Shown here: positions 7,579 through 16,096 of the stretch, piece by piece
Layout of the letters: each line of letters opens with the position of its first letter
Numbering within the stretch: position 1 is the stretch's first letter
NCBI GenBank assembly: GCA_964640065.1
Contig: CAZXIE010000002.1
Location: 11,310 to 75,309 of the forward strand
Direction of reading: 5' to 3'
Length of the DNA stretch: 64,000 bases
DNA from: JAJRXG01 sp964640065
GTDB taxonomy: Bacteria > Bacteroidota > Bacteroidia > Chitinophagales > Saprospiraceae
Position numbers and translations under genes: made by a program
Notes under the pieces: generated by a model
Told to the model about the DNA's origin: nothing
Database searches by the model: none
The model's input: the letters and a program-made list of their open reading frames with translations, nothing else

Positions 7579-9771
7579 ATGTATAAGTATCTCTGTGCAC
7601 TTTGTGCACTAGTATTACTTTCTGCTTGTGCAACACAACAAAATGTATCAACCACATCAACACCTCTTTCGGAGGCAAGCACTACACATCTTACTCCCAA
7701 CCTGAGTCCACCTGCTGAACGCTCAATCATAGATGAGATAGCTCCACAGAAAATCAAACCTTCAACCGAAGAAGTAACAAAAATCCTCTGGGATAAATGG
7801 GGTGTACCACACATATATGCAAAGAACAATGATGAACTCTTTTATGCCTTCGGTTGGTCGCAGATGCATAATCATGGGAATACAATACTGAAGCTATATG
7901 CCAAGTCCAGAGGACGAGCAGCAGAGTATTGGGGAGAGGAGTTTCTCCAAAATGATATGATGGTACATGCCTTAGGCTTTCCAGACTTATCTATCGATTG
8001 GTACAACCAGCAAACGCCTGAGTTCAAAAGTTATATAGATCAATTTGCTCAAGGACTAAATGACTATGCGACGGCCTATCCCAATACCGTAGAAGACAAG
8101 AACAACATCGTTCTCCCCATCCAAAGTGAAGACATCCTTCGGCATGCCATCTTTGTCTTATATAGTCGGTTTATAGGTGGTGGAGATCTTCAAAGTGTTC
8201 CTGCGTGGGAAGAACGCGGATCTAATACTTACGCCATAGGACCAAGCCGCAGTGCTAGCGGCAACGCGATGTTAGTCATGAATCCACATCTACCTTGGTT
8301 TGATGAGTGGCTCTTCTATGAAGGCCACTTCAATGCTCCAGGAGTACATACCTATGGCGCAACACTTGTGGGTCTTCCTACACTCGGTATCGCATTCAAC
8401 GAACACCTCGGATGGAGTCACACGAACAATACCATAGACAATGCTGACAGGTTTGAGCTCACACTGAAAGATGGAGGTTATGTCGTAGATGGTGAGGTGA
8501 GACAATTTGAAGTAAGTAAGATGTCGATCAAAGTCAAAGGAGAGGATGGAAAGGTCTCTGTGAGAGATGTACCTAGATTAGTTGCTCCAGATTTTGGTCC
8601 TGTGCTTGCACAAAATGGAGATAAAGCACTCACCCTAAAGATGCCTGGATTTGATCGGCCATATGGCATCGTGCAGTGGTGGAAGATGTCTCAGGCTAAG
8701 AATCTTGAAGAGTTTCAAGCAGCACTCAAAGATGTGCAGATCGGGTTTTTTAATATCATGTATGCCGACAAAGAAGGAAACATCTTCTACATGTTCAATG
8801 GACAAGTACCCAAGCGACAAGTCGGAGGATGGGACGAATGGAGTGGCGTTATCGATGGTAGTAAGTCAGAGCATATTTGGACCGATATTCATACTTATGA
8901 AGAACTCCCCAAAGTGACTAATCCGGAATCTGGATATCTCCAAAACGCTAACGATCCGCCATGGACTTCAACCTTCCCGATGAAGCTTGATCCTGATGAC
9001 TACCCAGGATACATGTCTCCTGTCATCATGGGATTCAGACCACAGCGTGCTGTACGGATGGTCGAAGGAGATGAGTCGATCACTTTCGATGAACTTGTTG
9101 ATTTTAAGATGTCTACTCGTATCGAAATGGCTGACAGACTCTTAGATGATCTTCAGAAAGCAGTCGATGCTCATGGAACAGAGAAGAGCAGACGAGCAAT
9201 GGAAGTCCTAAACTCCTGGGATAGACATGCCAATGCCGACAGTAAAGGCATGGCTGTCTTTTATTCATGGGCAGCAGCCTTTGGCCCTTGGGAAAGAGAG
9301 AACTATGCAACTGATTGGTCACTAGATGATGCTTGGCATACGCCTGACGGCATATCTAACCCGGAGAGAGCTGTGCAAATACTAGATGGCGTCGTCGATC
9401 AATTTGATAATGCTGGAGCACCACTCAATATACCATGGGGCTTTGTGTATCGCATCAAGTATGGCGAACACGATCTGCCTGGTAACGGCGCAGCCGGATT
9501 TGTAGGCATCTTCCGAGTCGCTTGGTCCAATGGACCAGAGGCCGACGGTCGGCAATTCATCACTGGGGGTGACACCTGGCAAAGTGTTATAGAGTTTGGT
9601 GATAAGGTCCGAGCTAAAGTTCTGATGAGTTATGGTAATAGCACCCAGAAAGGCTCACCAAACTATGGTGATCAGCTAGAGCTATTTGCTAAGAAGGAAC
9701 TTCGAGAGTGTACATTCTATAAGGAGGATGTTGAAAGGGTGACCGTGAGGACGGAGGTTATAAAGCCCTAA
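7579..9771 (+). CDS. Penicillin acylase family (Ntn-hydrolase) lipoprotein
   Basis: The 730-residue protein begins with a lipoprotein signal peptide whose lipobox LLSAC places the lipidated cysteine near residue 17. It therefore acts in the periplasm or on the cell surface. The catalytic N-terminal nucleophile of the beta chain is Ser215 in RGSNTYAIGPS, so the precursor should self-cleave before it. The alpha segment contains WGVPHIYAKN and GWSQMHN, and the beta chain contains NPHLPW and LGWSHTNN, typical of peptidase family S45. The family includes beta-lactam acylases, aculeacin acylase and acyl-homoserine-lactone acylases, and specificity cannot be assigned here. It stands alone, 60 bp after the redoxin gene. 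Confidence 0.92.
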   Translation: MYKYLCALCALVLLSACATQQNVSTTSTPLSEASTTHLTPNLSPPAERSIIDEIAPQKIKPSTEEVTKILWDKWGVPHIYAKNNDELFYAFGWSQMHNHGNTILKLYAKSRGRAAEYWGEEFLQNDMMVHALGFPDLSIDWYNQQTPEFKSYIDQFAQGLNDYATAYPNTVEDKNNIVLPIQSEDILRHAIFVLYSRFIGGGDLQSVPAWEERGSNTYAIGPSRSASGNAMLVMNPHLPWFDEWLFYEGHFNAPGVHTYGATLVGLPTLGIAFNEHLGWSHTNNTIDNADRFELTLKDGGYVVDGEVRQFEVSKMSIKVKGEDGKVSVRDVPRLVAPDFGPVLAQNGDKALTLKMPGFDRPYGIVQWWKMSQAKNLEEFQAALKDVQIGFFNIMYADKEGNIFYMFNGQVPKRQVGGWDEWSGVIDGSKSEHIWTDIHTYEELPKVTNPESGYLQNANDPPWTSTFPMKLDPDDYPGYMSPVIMGFRPQRAVRMVEGDESITFDELVDFKMSTRIEMADRLLDDLQKAVDAHGTEKSRRAMEVLNSWDRHANADSKGMAVFYSWAAAFGPWERENYATDWSLDDAWHTPDGISNPERAVQILDGVVDQFDNAGAPLNIPWGFVYRIKYGEHDLPGNGAAGFVGIFRVAWSNGPEADGRQFITGGDTWQSVIEFGDKVRAKVLMSYGNSTQKGSPNYGDQLELFAKKELRECTFYKEDVERVTVRTEVIKP

Positions 9772-9775
9772 AAAA

Positions 9776-9940
9776 CTAGTAGAAGTAGGGTCGGAAATAA
9801 TCGACTATAGCTATTCGATATTTGATGGCAAGTATGACGAAGGCTATCAAAAACCCAACGATGATCCTCTTTGAGTTGGTAGAGATGAGTCTGGTTCTCT
9901 CGCGACGGTTCTTGTAGCGCCTTTTATTAGAATATGACAT
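9776..9940 (-). CDS. Hidden 54-residue basic single-pass membrane protein
   Basis: This short gene follows ribA. Its ATG shares the final A of the ribA stop in a TAATG junction, a strong sign of translational coupling. The N-terminus is very basic (MSYSNKRRYKNRRERTR). It is followed by one hydrophobic helix (about residues 26-39, IIVGFLIAFVILAI) and a short aromatic tail ending YFRPYFY. The predicted topology is a cytoplasmic N-terminus with one membrane pass. I do not recognise a family. The coupling to rsgA-ribA and the non-random composition (eleven Arg/Lys in the first 25 residues) support a real gene. Confidence 0.72.
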   Translation of the reverse strand: MSYSNKRRYKNRRERTRLISTNSKRIIVGFLIAFVILAIKYRIAIVDYFRPYFY

Positions 9941-10548
9941 TAGGCGTTTTCTTTATCTGAAAGAAGATGACCCATCATGTCTTTTTTGGTCTTGAGATAT
10001 CCCTCACTTTCTGTTGTAGGTTGTATGATCAAGGGTACTCTTCCGATGACTTCTATACCACTCTCGGAGAGACCTGATAGTTTGTCTGGGTTATTAGTGA
10101 TCAGACGAACTTGCTTTATGTTAAGCGACTGAAGGATAGATCCAGCGATATCATACTTTCTATAATCTGAAGCTAGACCTAGAGCTTCGTTGGCTTGGAT
10201 GGTATCCAAGCCTTTCTCTTGATGTCGATATGCTTTTAGCTTATTGATGATGCCTATGCCACGGCCTTCTTGTCTGAGGTATATAAGTATCCCTTTGTGA
10301 GCAGCTAGGTACTCCATGCTTTTATGCAGCTGTTCTCCACAATCACATTTTTTACTGTGGAATATATCCCCAGTTATACACTCCGAATGAATTCTTACGT
10401 ACACGGGCTGTGTTGGATCCATATCTGGGTGGCGCAGTACGATATGTGGGGTATAATCCCCAGAGTCATCGCTGTGAGCTGCAATAACGAATGTGCCCCA
10501 CTCTGTCGGTAATACTGCCTCCGCTTGTTGTTTCGCCTTTTGTGCCAT
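9940..10548 (-). CDS. ribA: GTP cyclohydrolase II
   Basis: The enzyme opens the imidazole ring of GTP to give 2,5-diamino-6-ribosylamino-4(3H)-pyrimidinone 5'-phosphate, the first step of riboflavin synthesis. The zinc ligands C57, C68 and C70 lie in RIHSECITGD and HSKKCDCGEQL, and the GTP-binding RQEGRGIG is at 92-99. At 202 residues it is a stand-alone RibA, not fused to the RibB domain that often precedes it. The ATG overlaps the rsgA stop by one base (TAATG), so GGGP synthase, rsgA, ribA and the 54-residue gene form one operon. No FMN riboswitch is visible upstream of it. Confidence 0.97.
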   Translation of the reverse strand: MAQKAKQQAEAVLPTEWGTFVIAAHSDDSGDYTPHIVLRHPDMDPTQPVYVRIHSECITGDIFHSKKCDCGEQLHKSMEYLAAHKGILIYLRQEGRGIGIINKLKAYRHQEKGLDTIQANEALGLASDYRKYDIAGSILQSLNIKQVRLITNNPDKLSGLSESGIEVIGRVPLIIQPTTESEGYLKTKKDMMGHLLSDKENA

Positions 10549-11495
10549 TAATAGTCTTTAATGCGCTCCCAGTAATTTTGGTTCTCTACTTCATCTAGAA
10601 GTTGCAGATAGTTAGCATATCTCAACTCGCTGATCTCCCCATTTTCAATGGCCGTTTTAACGGTACAAGATGGTTCGTTACGATGAGTGCAGTCGCTATA
10701 TTTACAACCTTTAGATACTGTAAATATCTCCCTAAAGTTATGCGCTATATCCATCACTTCAAGGTGATTAAAGCTTAAAGTCTTAATCCCCGGAGTGTCG
10801 ATGATGGACCCTCCTTGTTGGAGTGGGTACATCTCTGCAAAAGTAGTAGTATGCTGGCCTTTACCTGAGTAATCAGATAATTCCATCGTTTTGATATTGG
10901 CACCTGTACAAAGTCGATTGATAATGGAAGACTTGCCCACACCGGACTGGCCGCTGATTAATGTCTTTTTGTCTTTTATGACGTCCATGATCTGGTCAAA
11001 TCCACGATCTTCATTTACGGAAGTGAGAAACACTTGATAGTCGATGTTTTCATATATCTCCTTGAGATACCTATAGACATTCATGTGTCCAGGGTCGTAG
11101 AGATCAGCCTTGTTGAAGATGATATGGACAGGGATATTATAGGGCTCTGTCATGAGCAAAAACCGATCGATAAATCCTTGCTTGAGCTTTGGCTCTACGA
11201 CTGTAATAATCAAAATCGCTTGGTCTATATTGGCAGCGAGAAGGTGCAAAAAGTGCTTCTTCCTTGGCGACTGACGCACCACATAATTCGTCCTCTCTTC
11301 TATCTCTTCGATGATGGCAACTCCATCCTCTCCAAGAGTATATGACACATGGTCTCCGACAGCGACCGGATTCGTCAATTTAAAACCTTTGAGCTTAAAC
11401 TTACCTCGAATCACAGCGGTGTAAATTTCGCGTGACTCAGTGTTCATGAGTGTATAAAATTTGCCAGTAGACTTTGTTACTAATCCTCGATGCAT
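10548..11495 (-). CDS. rsgA: Ribosome small subunit-dependent GTPase A
   Basis: RsgA is a circularly permuted GTPase that checks late maturation of the 30S subunit. The permuted motif order is visible: G4 NKAD (128-131), then G1 SGQSGVGKSS (181-190), then G3 DTPG (233-236). An OB-fold domain precedes them. The C-terminal zinc-binding cluster is present as C264, C269, H271 and C277 (GCKYSDCTHRNEPSC). The length of 315 residues is normal. The gene lies 11 bp after GGGP synthase and overlaps ribA. A mini-hairpin motif copy lies within it near codons 157-162. Confidence 0.97.
   Translation of the reverse strand: MHRGLVTKSTGKFYTLMNTESREIYTAVIRGKFKLKGFKLTNPVAVGDHVSYTLGEDGVAIIEEIEERTNYVVRQSPRKKHFLHLLAANIDQAILIITVVEPKLKQGFIDRFLLMTEPYNIPVHIIFNKADLYDPGHMNVYRYLKEIYENIDYQVFLTSVNEDRGFDQIMDVIKDKKTLISGQSGVGKSSIINRLCTGANIKTMELSDYSGKGQHTTTFAEMYPLQQGGSIIDTPGIKTLSFNHLEVMDIAHNFREIFTVSKGCKYSDCTHRNEPSCTVKTAIENGEISELRYANYLQLLDEVENQNYWERIKDY
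11012..11025 (+). repeat. Mini-hairpin motif copy 2 (A:T pair, GGAA loop)
   Basis: The plus strand reads CATTTACGGAAGTG, with AC/GT pairing around GGAA. It lies inside rsgA, which is on the minus strand. The same 14-mer recurs at 30148 and 42701. Confidence 0.75.
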
Positions 11496-11506
11496 ATAGG
11501 ATCTTA

Positions 11507-12235
11507 TCAGGTCAGTATCTTATCTGCCCACACTTTGTAAAAGGTAAGTAGGGCATCCGGATCTTGTTCGAGTATCGTACCCAATATAACTACATCCGCG
11601 CCGCACTCTCTAGCATCTATAAGTGCATCTGGAGAAGTGATACCTCCGCCAACAATCAATGGGATAGACAGTACTTTTTTGACCTCTTGGATCAGATCAG
11701 TTTGAACTGGTTGATTAGCTCCACTTCCTGCTTCTAGATAGATGCACTTCATACCAAGTAGCTCACCTGCTAAGGCGGTATCTGCAGCTAATGGTGCAAG
11801 GTGCGATGGGATCGGTACTGTATTAGTGACATAAGAAGTGGTAGAAACCTTTCCTCCATCGATGAGTACATACCCCATCGGTATAATTTCTAATTGACTT
11901 TTCTTGAGTACTCGAGCCGACTCGACGTGCTTGCCTATAAGATACTCGGCATTTCTTCCTGATATCAGACTAGGAAGTAAAAGGCCATCAGCATGCTTAC
12001 TTATTTGTAGTGCATTGCCTGGAAATAATAAAACGGGTGCATCGGTGCGGGCTTTGATACGGAGCACAAGCTGATCGATGGCTGTATCTCGACTTGTGCT
12101 ACCTCCCACTAAGATGAGATCAGCAAGACCAAGTGATAGGTGATCTAAAAGAACCTCAAGTTGTAGATCATCATGGTGATCGGGATCTATTAAGACTCCA
12201 AGTTTAGGGCTTCCTGCAAATAGTGATGGCACCAT
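11507..12235 (-). CDS. Geranylgeranylglyceryl/heptaprenylglyceryl phosphate synthase family protein
   Basis: The 242-residue TIM-barrel enzyme joins a polyprenyl diphosphate to glycerol 1-phosphate by an ether bond, the first committed step of archaeal-type lipids. Diagnostic segments are LIDPDH (15-20), LILVGGST, YLEAGSGA and the phosphate-binding IVGGGITSPDAL near the C-terminus. Bacteroidota carry the group II form (known from the family), but its physiological product in these bacteria is poorly understood. It is the first gene of the rsgA-ribA operon. Prenyl precursors would come from the mevalonate pathway indicated by the decarboxylase gene at 42666. No other ether-lipid gene is visible here. 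Confidence 0.93.
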   Translation of the reverse strand: MVPSLFAGSPKLGVLIDPDHHDDLQLEVLLDHLSLGLADLILVGGSTSRDTAIDQLVLRIKARTDAPVLLFPGNALQISKHADGLLLPSLISGRNAEYLIGKHVESARVLKKSQLEIIPMGYVLIDGGKVSTTSYVTNTVPIPSHLAPLAADTALAGELLGMKCIYLEAGSGANQPVQTDLIQEVKKVLSIPLIVGGGITSPDALIDARECGADVVILGTILEQDPDALLTFYKVWADKILT

Positions 12236-12282
12236 GTCTCTTCAAACATAAGCCTATTATTTTACGGCTCAACAATAAAAAA

Positions 12283-12308
12283 GGGGAGTGCTCCTTTAAG
12301 CATCCCCC
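12283..12308 (-). terminator. Rho-independent terminator of the small minus-strand unit
   Basis: Read on the minus strand, GGGGGATGCT pairs with AGCACTCCCC (about ten pairs, one mismatch and one wobble) around a six-base loop and is followed by TTTTTTATT. It lies 56 bases after the 22-codon frame and before GGGP synthase, so it ends the small transcript rather than that gene. Confidence 0.75.
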
Positions 12309-12363
12309 ATCGTCGTATGAAAAACTAAAAATATTCAGTTAGTTATGTCTCAGGCTTGGTTGG

Positions 12364-12432
12364 TTACAGTCTTACCATAGAGTCATAGATCCTTTTTCCG
12401 ATCCATGACAAACGCCTTGATATGCCTTTCAT
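12364..12432 (-). CDS. Putative 22-residue cationic amphipathic peptide (or small RNA)
   Basis: Between a consensus minus-strand promoter (12465-12472) and a rho-independent terminator (12283-12308) lies a complete 22-codon frame. It begins MKGISRRLSW and ends IYDSMVRL before TAA. Seven of the residues are Lys or Arg, and hydrophobic residues recur every three to four positions (I4, L8, I11, I15, M19, L22), giving an amphipathic helix. This is the only content of an otherwise empty 378-base gap. It could be a peptide gene, a leader peptide for GGGP synthase if the terminator is leaky, or a non-coding RNA that contains a frame by chance. I do not recognise a family. Confidence 0.5.
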   Translation of the reverse strand: MKGISRRLSWIGKRIYDSMVRL

Positions 12433-12464
12433 TAATCTAATGATTTTAGGGTGTTGTTATAGTA

Positions 12465-12472
12465 CAAAGTTA
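12465..12472 (-). promoter_or_regulatory. -7 box TAACTTTG of the small minus-strand unit
   Basis: The box matches the Bacteroidota sigma-70 consensus TAnnTTTG exactly on the minus strand, 33 bases before the ATG of the 22-codon frame. No clear -33 TTTG is present. Confidence 0.55.
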
Positions 12473-12550
12473 ATAGAGAGAAATCTCTCATGCATACTTC
12501 TATATTATCTTTATATACAACTATATTATCCTATATCGGTAGATATACTA

Positions 12551-12558
12551 TATTTTTG
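12551..12558 (+). promoter_or_regulatory. -7 box TATTTTTG upstream of the AraC regulator
   Basis: This is an exact TAnnTTTG match about 57 bases before the regulator's ATG, in a very AT-rich stretch. The -33 element is not evident. Confidence 0.5.
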
Positions 12559-12614
12559 TGTCAGTATAGATGTAATATTGTTCTTAATCAACGAATTTTA
12601 ATTGGTTATACAAC

Positions 12615-13511
12615 ATGATAGCGGAAGAAGAATTCTCAAGAAATCCACAGAAACCCACATTAGAAAGAATAGATAGTGGCTTTGGCAAATCGCTTACTTT
12701 CAACGCTTTTAGCGAAAGCTCTTCTAATACAAAGGCTATCTGGCATTATCACCCTGAGGTAGAGCTTGTATATGTGGACCAAGGTCAGGGTAAGCGGCAT
12801 ATCGGACACCATATTTCTTATTACACAGATGGAGACTTGGTGCTCATCGGGTCTATGGTGCCACACTTTGGTTATACCGATAGACTTACTGATCACTCTA
12901 GAGAACACGTGATACAGTTTTTACCAGAAGTTATATCAAAGGGTTTGGGTTTTTTGCCAGAATTCGAGGATATAACGCGGCTTCTAGCTAGTGCACAGCA
13001 CGGCTTGACCTTTACCGGATTCACCAAAAACAAAGTAGGTAGAATCACAGATGCTATGATAGTTCAAGATTCTTTTGAGCGGCTACTATCGCTGGTGTCC
13101 ATCTTGAAGGTCCTTGCATCTTCGGAAGAATATCAGATACTCAATGTATCCAAAATCACTGTGCAAGCAAGTCTACAAGATCATGTCAAGATCGAAGTTG
13201 TTTTCAACTATGTGATGGAGCATTTCAGAAGAGAGATATCTTTAAAAGAGGTGAGCACTTTCGTAAATATGACAGTTTCATCATTCTGTAGATACTTCAA
13301 GAAACAAACGGGTAAAACCTTCACCTCCTTCGTTAATGAGGTACGCATCACACATGCTTGTAAGTTGCTTTCTGAGACCAGCAGGCAGATCTCCGACATC
13401 TGTTTTGATTGTGGATATAACAACTTCGCTCACTTCAATAAGCAGTTCAAAAAAATCACTGAGCTTAATCCGAGTCAGTATAGATCGTCCTTCAGACCAG
13501 TGATCGGTTAA
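12615..13511 (+). CDS. AraC family transcriptional regulator with cupin sensor domain
   Basis: The 298-residue DNA-binding regulator has an N-terminal cupin-like half with the HYHPEVELVYVDQGQG segment near residues 44-59, typical of a ligand pocket. Its C-terminal half (about 190-295) holds two helix-turn-helix units. The second has the AraC signature running from ISDICFDCGYNNFAHFNKQF to the NPSQYR end. The ligand is unknown. It is the gene immediately upstream of the two class A PBP genes, with 45 bp between, so it may be co-transcribed with them or control them (inference). It contains one mini-hairpin motif copy. Confidence 0.93.
   Translation: MIAEEEFSRNPQKPTLERIDSGFGKSLTFNAFSESSSNTKAIWHYHPEVELVYVDQGQGKRHIGHHISYYTDGDLVLIGSMVPHFGYTDRLTDHSREHVIQFLPEVISKGLGFLPEFEDITRLLASAQHGLTFTGFTKNKVGRITDAMIVQDSFERLLSLVSILKVLASSEEYQILNVSKITVQASLQDHVKIEVVFNYVMEHFRREISLKEVSTFVNMTVSSFCRYFKKQTGKTFTSFVNEVRITHACKLLSETSRQISDICFDCGYNNFAHFNKQFKKITELNPSQYRSSFRPVIG
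13256..13269 (-). repeat. Mini-hairpin motif copy 3 (A:T pair, GAAA loop)
   Basis: The minus strand reads TATTTACGAAAGTG, inside the AraC-family gene. The first base is T instead of C; all stem and loop bases are conserved. Confidence 0.7.
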
Positions 13512-13556
13512 GTAACCACATACTATCAAGGGCCCTGCCATAGTTAACTATGCGTG

Positions 13557-16046
13557 ATGACCCCAGAAAGCAAAAAACTATTTAACAGAATACCTTACAA
13601 GTGGATATGGCGTCTGCTGTGGATAGGTGTGATCCTAGGCATCTTAACCTTTGGTAGCCTTCTCGTCTATGTGGGTCAAACCAAGATGCCAGATACTCAA
13701 GAGTTAGAAAATCCAAAATTTGATGAGTCAACTATCATCTACTCTTCTGATGGCGTAGAACTCGATCGATACTTTCAATCTAATAGACAGTGGATCAAAT
13801 ATGAAGACATCTCCACCAATGTGGTGCATGCTCTCATGGCAACAGAAGATTATCGCTTTTTTGATCATAGTGGTATTGATGCCAGAGGCACAGCTAGGGC
13901 CTTTGCGTATCTCGGTCAGCGAGGAGGTGCAAGTACAATAACTCAGCAACTAGCAAAGCAATTTTTTACAGAAAAACGATCATCATTTTTTCCAAAAAGA
14001 GTTTGGCAGAAAATGAAAGAATGGGTGATCGCCATAGAGTTCGAAAGACGATATACCAAGGAAGAGATTATGGCCATGTTTCTCAATAAGTTTGAATTTA
14101 CTTTTCAAGCGTATGGTATTGCAGCAGCGGCTCAGATTTACTTTGGTAAGGACCAAAAGGAGTTGACTATACCAGAAGCCTCCGTCTTAATCGGTATGCT
14201 TAAAAATCCATATTATTTTAATCCCGTGAGGTTTCCAGAGCGCAGCATGAATCGCCGTAATACTGTGCTCTCCCAACTAAACAAATATGGATTTATTACT
14301 CAAGAAGAGCATGATGTTTATAGGGCTGAAGAGATAGACATTTCTAGATTTAACGAAGGCCAAAATTATAAAGGTCCTGCTCCTCATTTTATGTCGGTAC
14401 TTAAGAAGAGGGTGAGAAATATATTTGATGAAAATCAAATTACAAAACCAGGAGGAGAGCCCTTTAATCTCGACACTGACGGTCTTAAGATCTTTACGAC
14501 GATAGACTCTAGGTATCAAAAGCACGCTAATGCTGCAGCCAAGGTACATATGAGAAATCTCCAAGAGAAGTTTTTCAATTCTTGGGGAGATCGAGACATC
14601 TGGAGTTATATAGAGCGCGATAAAGACATTACTGATGATCAAGTAGAAAAACAAAAAAGAATACGAGACCAGCACATCACAAGACTCATAGAGCAGTCTG
14701 AAAGTTATAGGACGCTTCGATTTAGATATCTGGATGGTGTGATTAAAGAAATAAAAACGGAAATCCCAGAGGCTAGGCTATATGCAGGTGACATAAGAAG
14801 ACTTATAACAGCTGAACAAAAAGGAGCATACTTGGATGGCCTCATCAAGTCTGAATACATCACAAAGAATCAGAAAGAGACGTATGAAAAGATTCTAACT
14901 TCTTCCAAGTTTAGTAAGTTGAAAATACAGTGGGGAAAGCTAAAAGATGCCACCAAATCACACTTCAATACGCCTCGCAAAATGCAAGTCTATAGCTATG
15001 ATGGTCCCAAAGAGGTGACCATGACTCCTATAGACTCGATCAAATACATGCAAAGCTTTCTACAGATCGGTGCAGTGTCTATGGACCCGTCTACTGGAGA
15101 GATAAAAGCATGGGTAGGAGGAAGTGACTATGACATATGGAAGTACGATCACGTAACTACCGAAAGACAGGTCGGGTCTACCTTCAAACCTTTTCTCTAT
15201 ACCGCCGCTCTTAATAGTGCCCTATCTCCATGTATGAAAATGAGAGATGTCCAACAAACTGTATCAGCTGGATCTCAATTTGGTCTCATGAAGGACTGGA
15301 ATCCCAAGAATACCCGCGGAAAATTCACAGGAGAATGGATGACTCTTAAAGAAGGACTCAAAAAATCTAATAACTCAACTTCTGTTTGGATCCTTAATGA
15401 GATTGGATCCGTTAGGCCTGTTATCGATGTTGCCACAAATATGGGTTTACCAAAAGAAAACATCCCTAAACAACCATCTATCATCCTCGGTTCTGCGGCG
15501 TTATCTGTACTCGATATGACTCGAGCATATAGCACTTTTGCCAATGACGGTGTGACGAGCACACCGATACTCATCAATAGAATTGAATATCAAGGAACGG
15601 TGATCTATGAGGAAAAGCCCAGAAGTCGCAGAACACTCAATGAAAATGTGAACTATGCCATGGTCAGGCTTCTGAAGCACGCGTCAGGTTTTATCAACCA
15701 TAATTTTACCTCAGATACAGGAGGAAAAACCGGAACCAGCAATGATCACGTAGATGGATGGTTTATGGGCTTAACACCACACCTTGTCACTGGCACATGG
15801 GTTGGTGGCTCACAAAACTGGGTGAGGTTTCTTGATATCAGTGATGGCCAAGGTGGTCGTATGGCTCGACCCTTTTATGTGGAGTATATGAAGGCATTAG
15901 AAGCAGATCCTTCCATAGACATAGATAAAGATCGAAGATTTAAGGTGCCTATAGATGTCACTATAACAACTGACTGTGAGGCATATGAAACTCCAGCCAC
16001 TGATCAGGAGGAGGAATTAGACGAATTTGATGAATTGGGCCAATGA
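13557..16046 (+). CDS. Class A penicillin-binding protein (PBP1-type), first of a tandem pair
   Basis: This bifunctional peptidoglycan synthase has a short cytoplasmic tail, one membrane helix (about 17-40) and a GT51 glycosyltransferase domain. Its catalytic Glu97 is in ATEDYRFFDH, with GASTITQQLAKQF downstream. The C-terminal transpeptidase has acyl-enzyme Ser541 in GSTFKP, the SxN motif in KKSNNSTS and KTGTS at 724-728. All catalytic motifs are intact. A coiled, charged insertion lies between the two domains. The tail ends in an acidic run with LDEFDEL, shared with the next gene. ATG at 13557 is chosen; a GTG directly precedes it. It is 50 bp upstream of its paralogue. Confidence 0.95.
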   Translation: MTPESKKLFNRIPYKWIWRLLWIGVILGILTFGSLLVYVGQTKMPDTQELENPKFDESTIIYSSDGVELDRYFQSNRQWIKYEDISTNVVHALMATEDYRFFDHSGIDARGTARAFAYLGQRGGASTITQQLAKQFFTEKRSSFFPKRVWQKMKEWVIAIEFERRYTKEEIMAMFLNKFEFTFQAYGIAAAAQIYFGKDQKELTIPEASVLIGMLKNPYYFNPVRFPERSMNRRNTVLSQLNKYGFITQEEHDVYRAEEIDISRFNEGQNYKGPAPHFMSVLKKRVRNIFDENQITKPGGEPFNLDTDGLKIFTTIDSRYQKHANAAAKVHMRNLQEKFFNSWGDRDIWSYIERDKDITDDQVEKQKRIRDQHITRLIEQSESYRTLRFRYLDGVIKEIKTEIPEARLYAGDIRRLITAEQKGAYLDGLIKSEYITKNQKETYEKILTSSKFSKLKIQWGKLKDATKSHFNTPRKMQVYSYDGPKEVTMTPIDSIKYMQSFLQIGAVSMDPSTGEIKAWVGGSDYDIWKYDHVTTERQVGSTFKPFLYTAALNSALSPCMKMRDVQQTVSAGSQFGLMKDWNPKNTRGKFTGEWMTLKEGLKKSNNSTSVWILNEIGSVRPVIDVATNMGLPKENIPKQPSIILGSAALSVLDMTRAYSTFANDGVTSTPILINRIEYQGTVIYEEKPRSRRTLNENVNYAMVRLLKHASGFINHNFTSDTGGKTGTSNDHVDGWFMGLTPHLVTGTWVGGSQNWVRFLDISDGQGGRMARPFYVEYMKALEADPSIDIDKDRRFKVPIDVTITTDCEAYETPATDQEEELDEFDELGQ

Positions 16047-16096
16047 TGCCTGAGCTCTGAGGTATAATATCCAGTATATTGTGGGCTTTATAGGGC

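Noticed and set aside
10300..10560. Search for an FMN riboswitch near ribA
   Set aside because: ribA overlaps the upstream rsgA gene and no conserved FMN aptamer elements are visible.
13088..13100. CTTCGGAAGAAT in the AraC gene as a T:A variant of the motif
   Set aside because: It can form the hairpin, but the conserved ATTT before the stem is missing; counted as chance.
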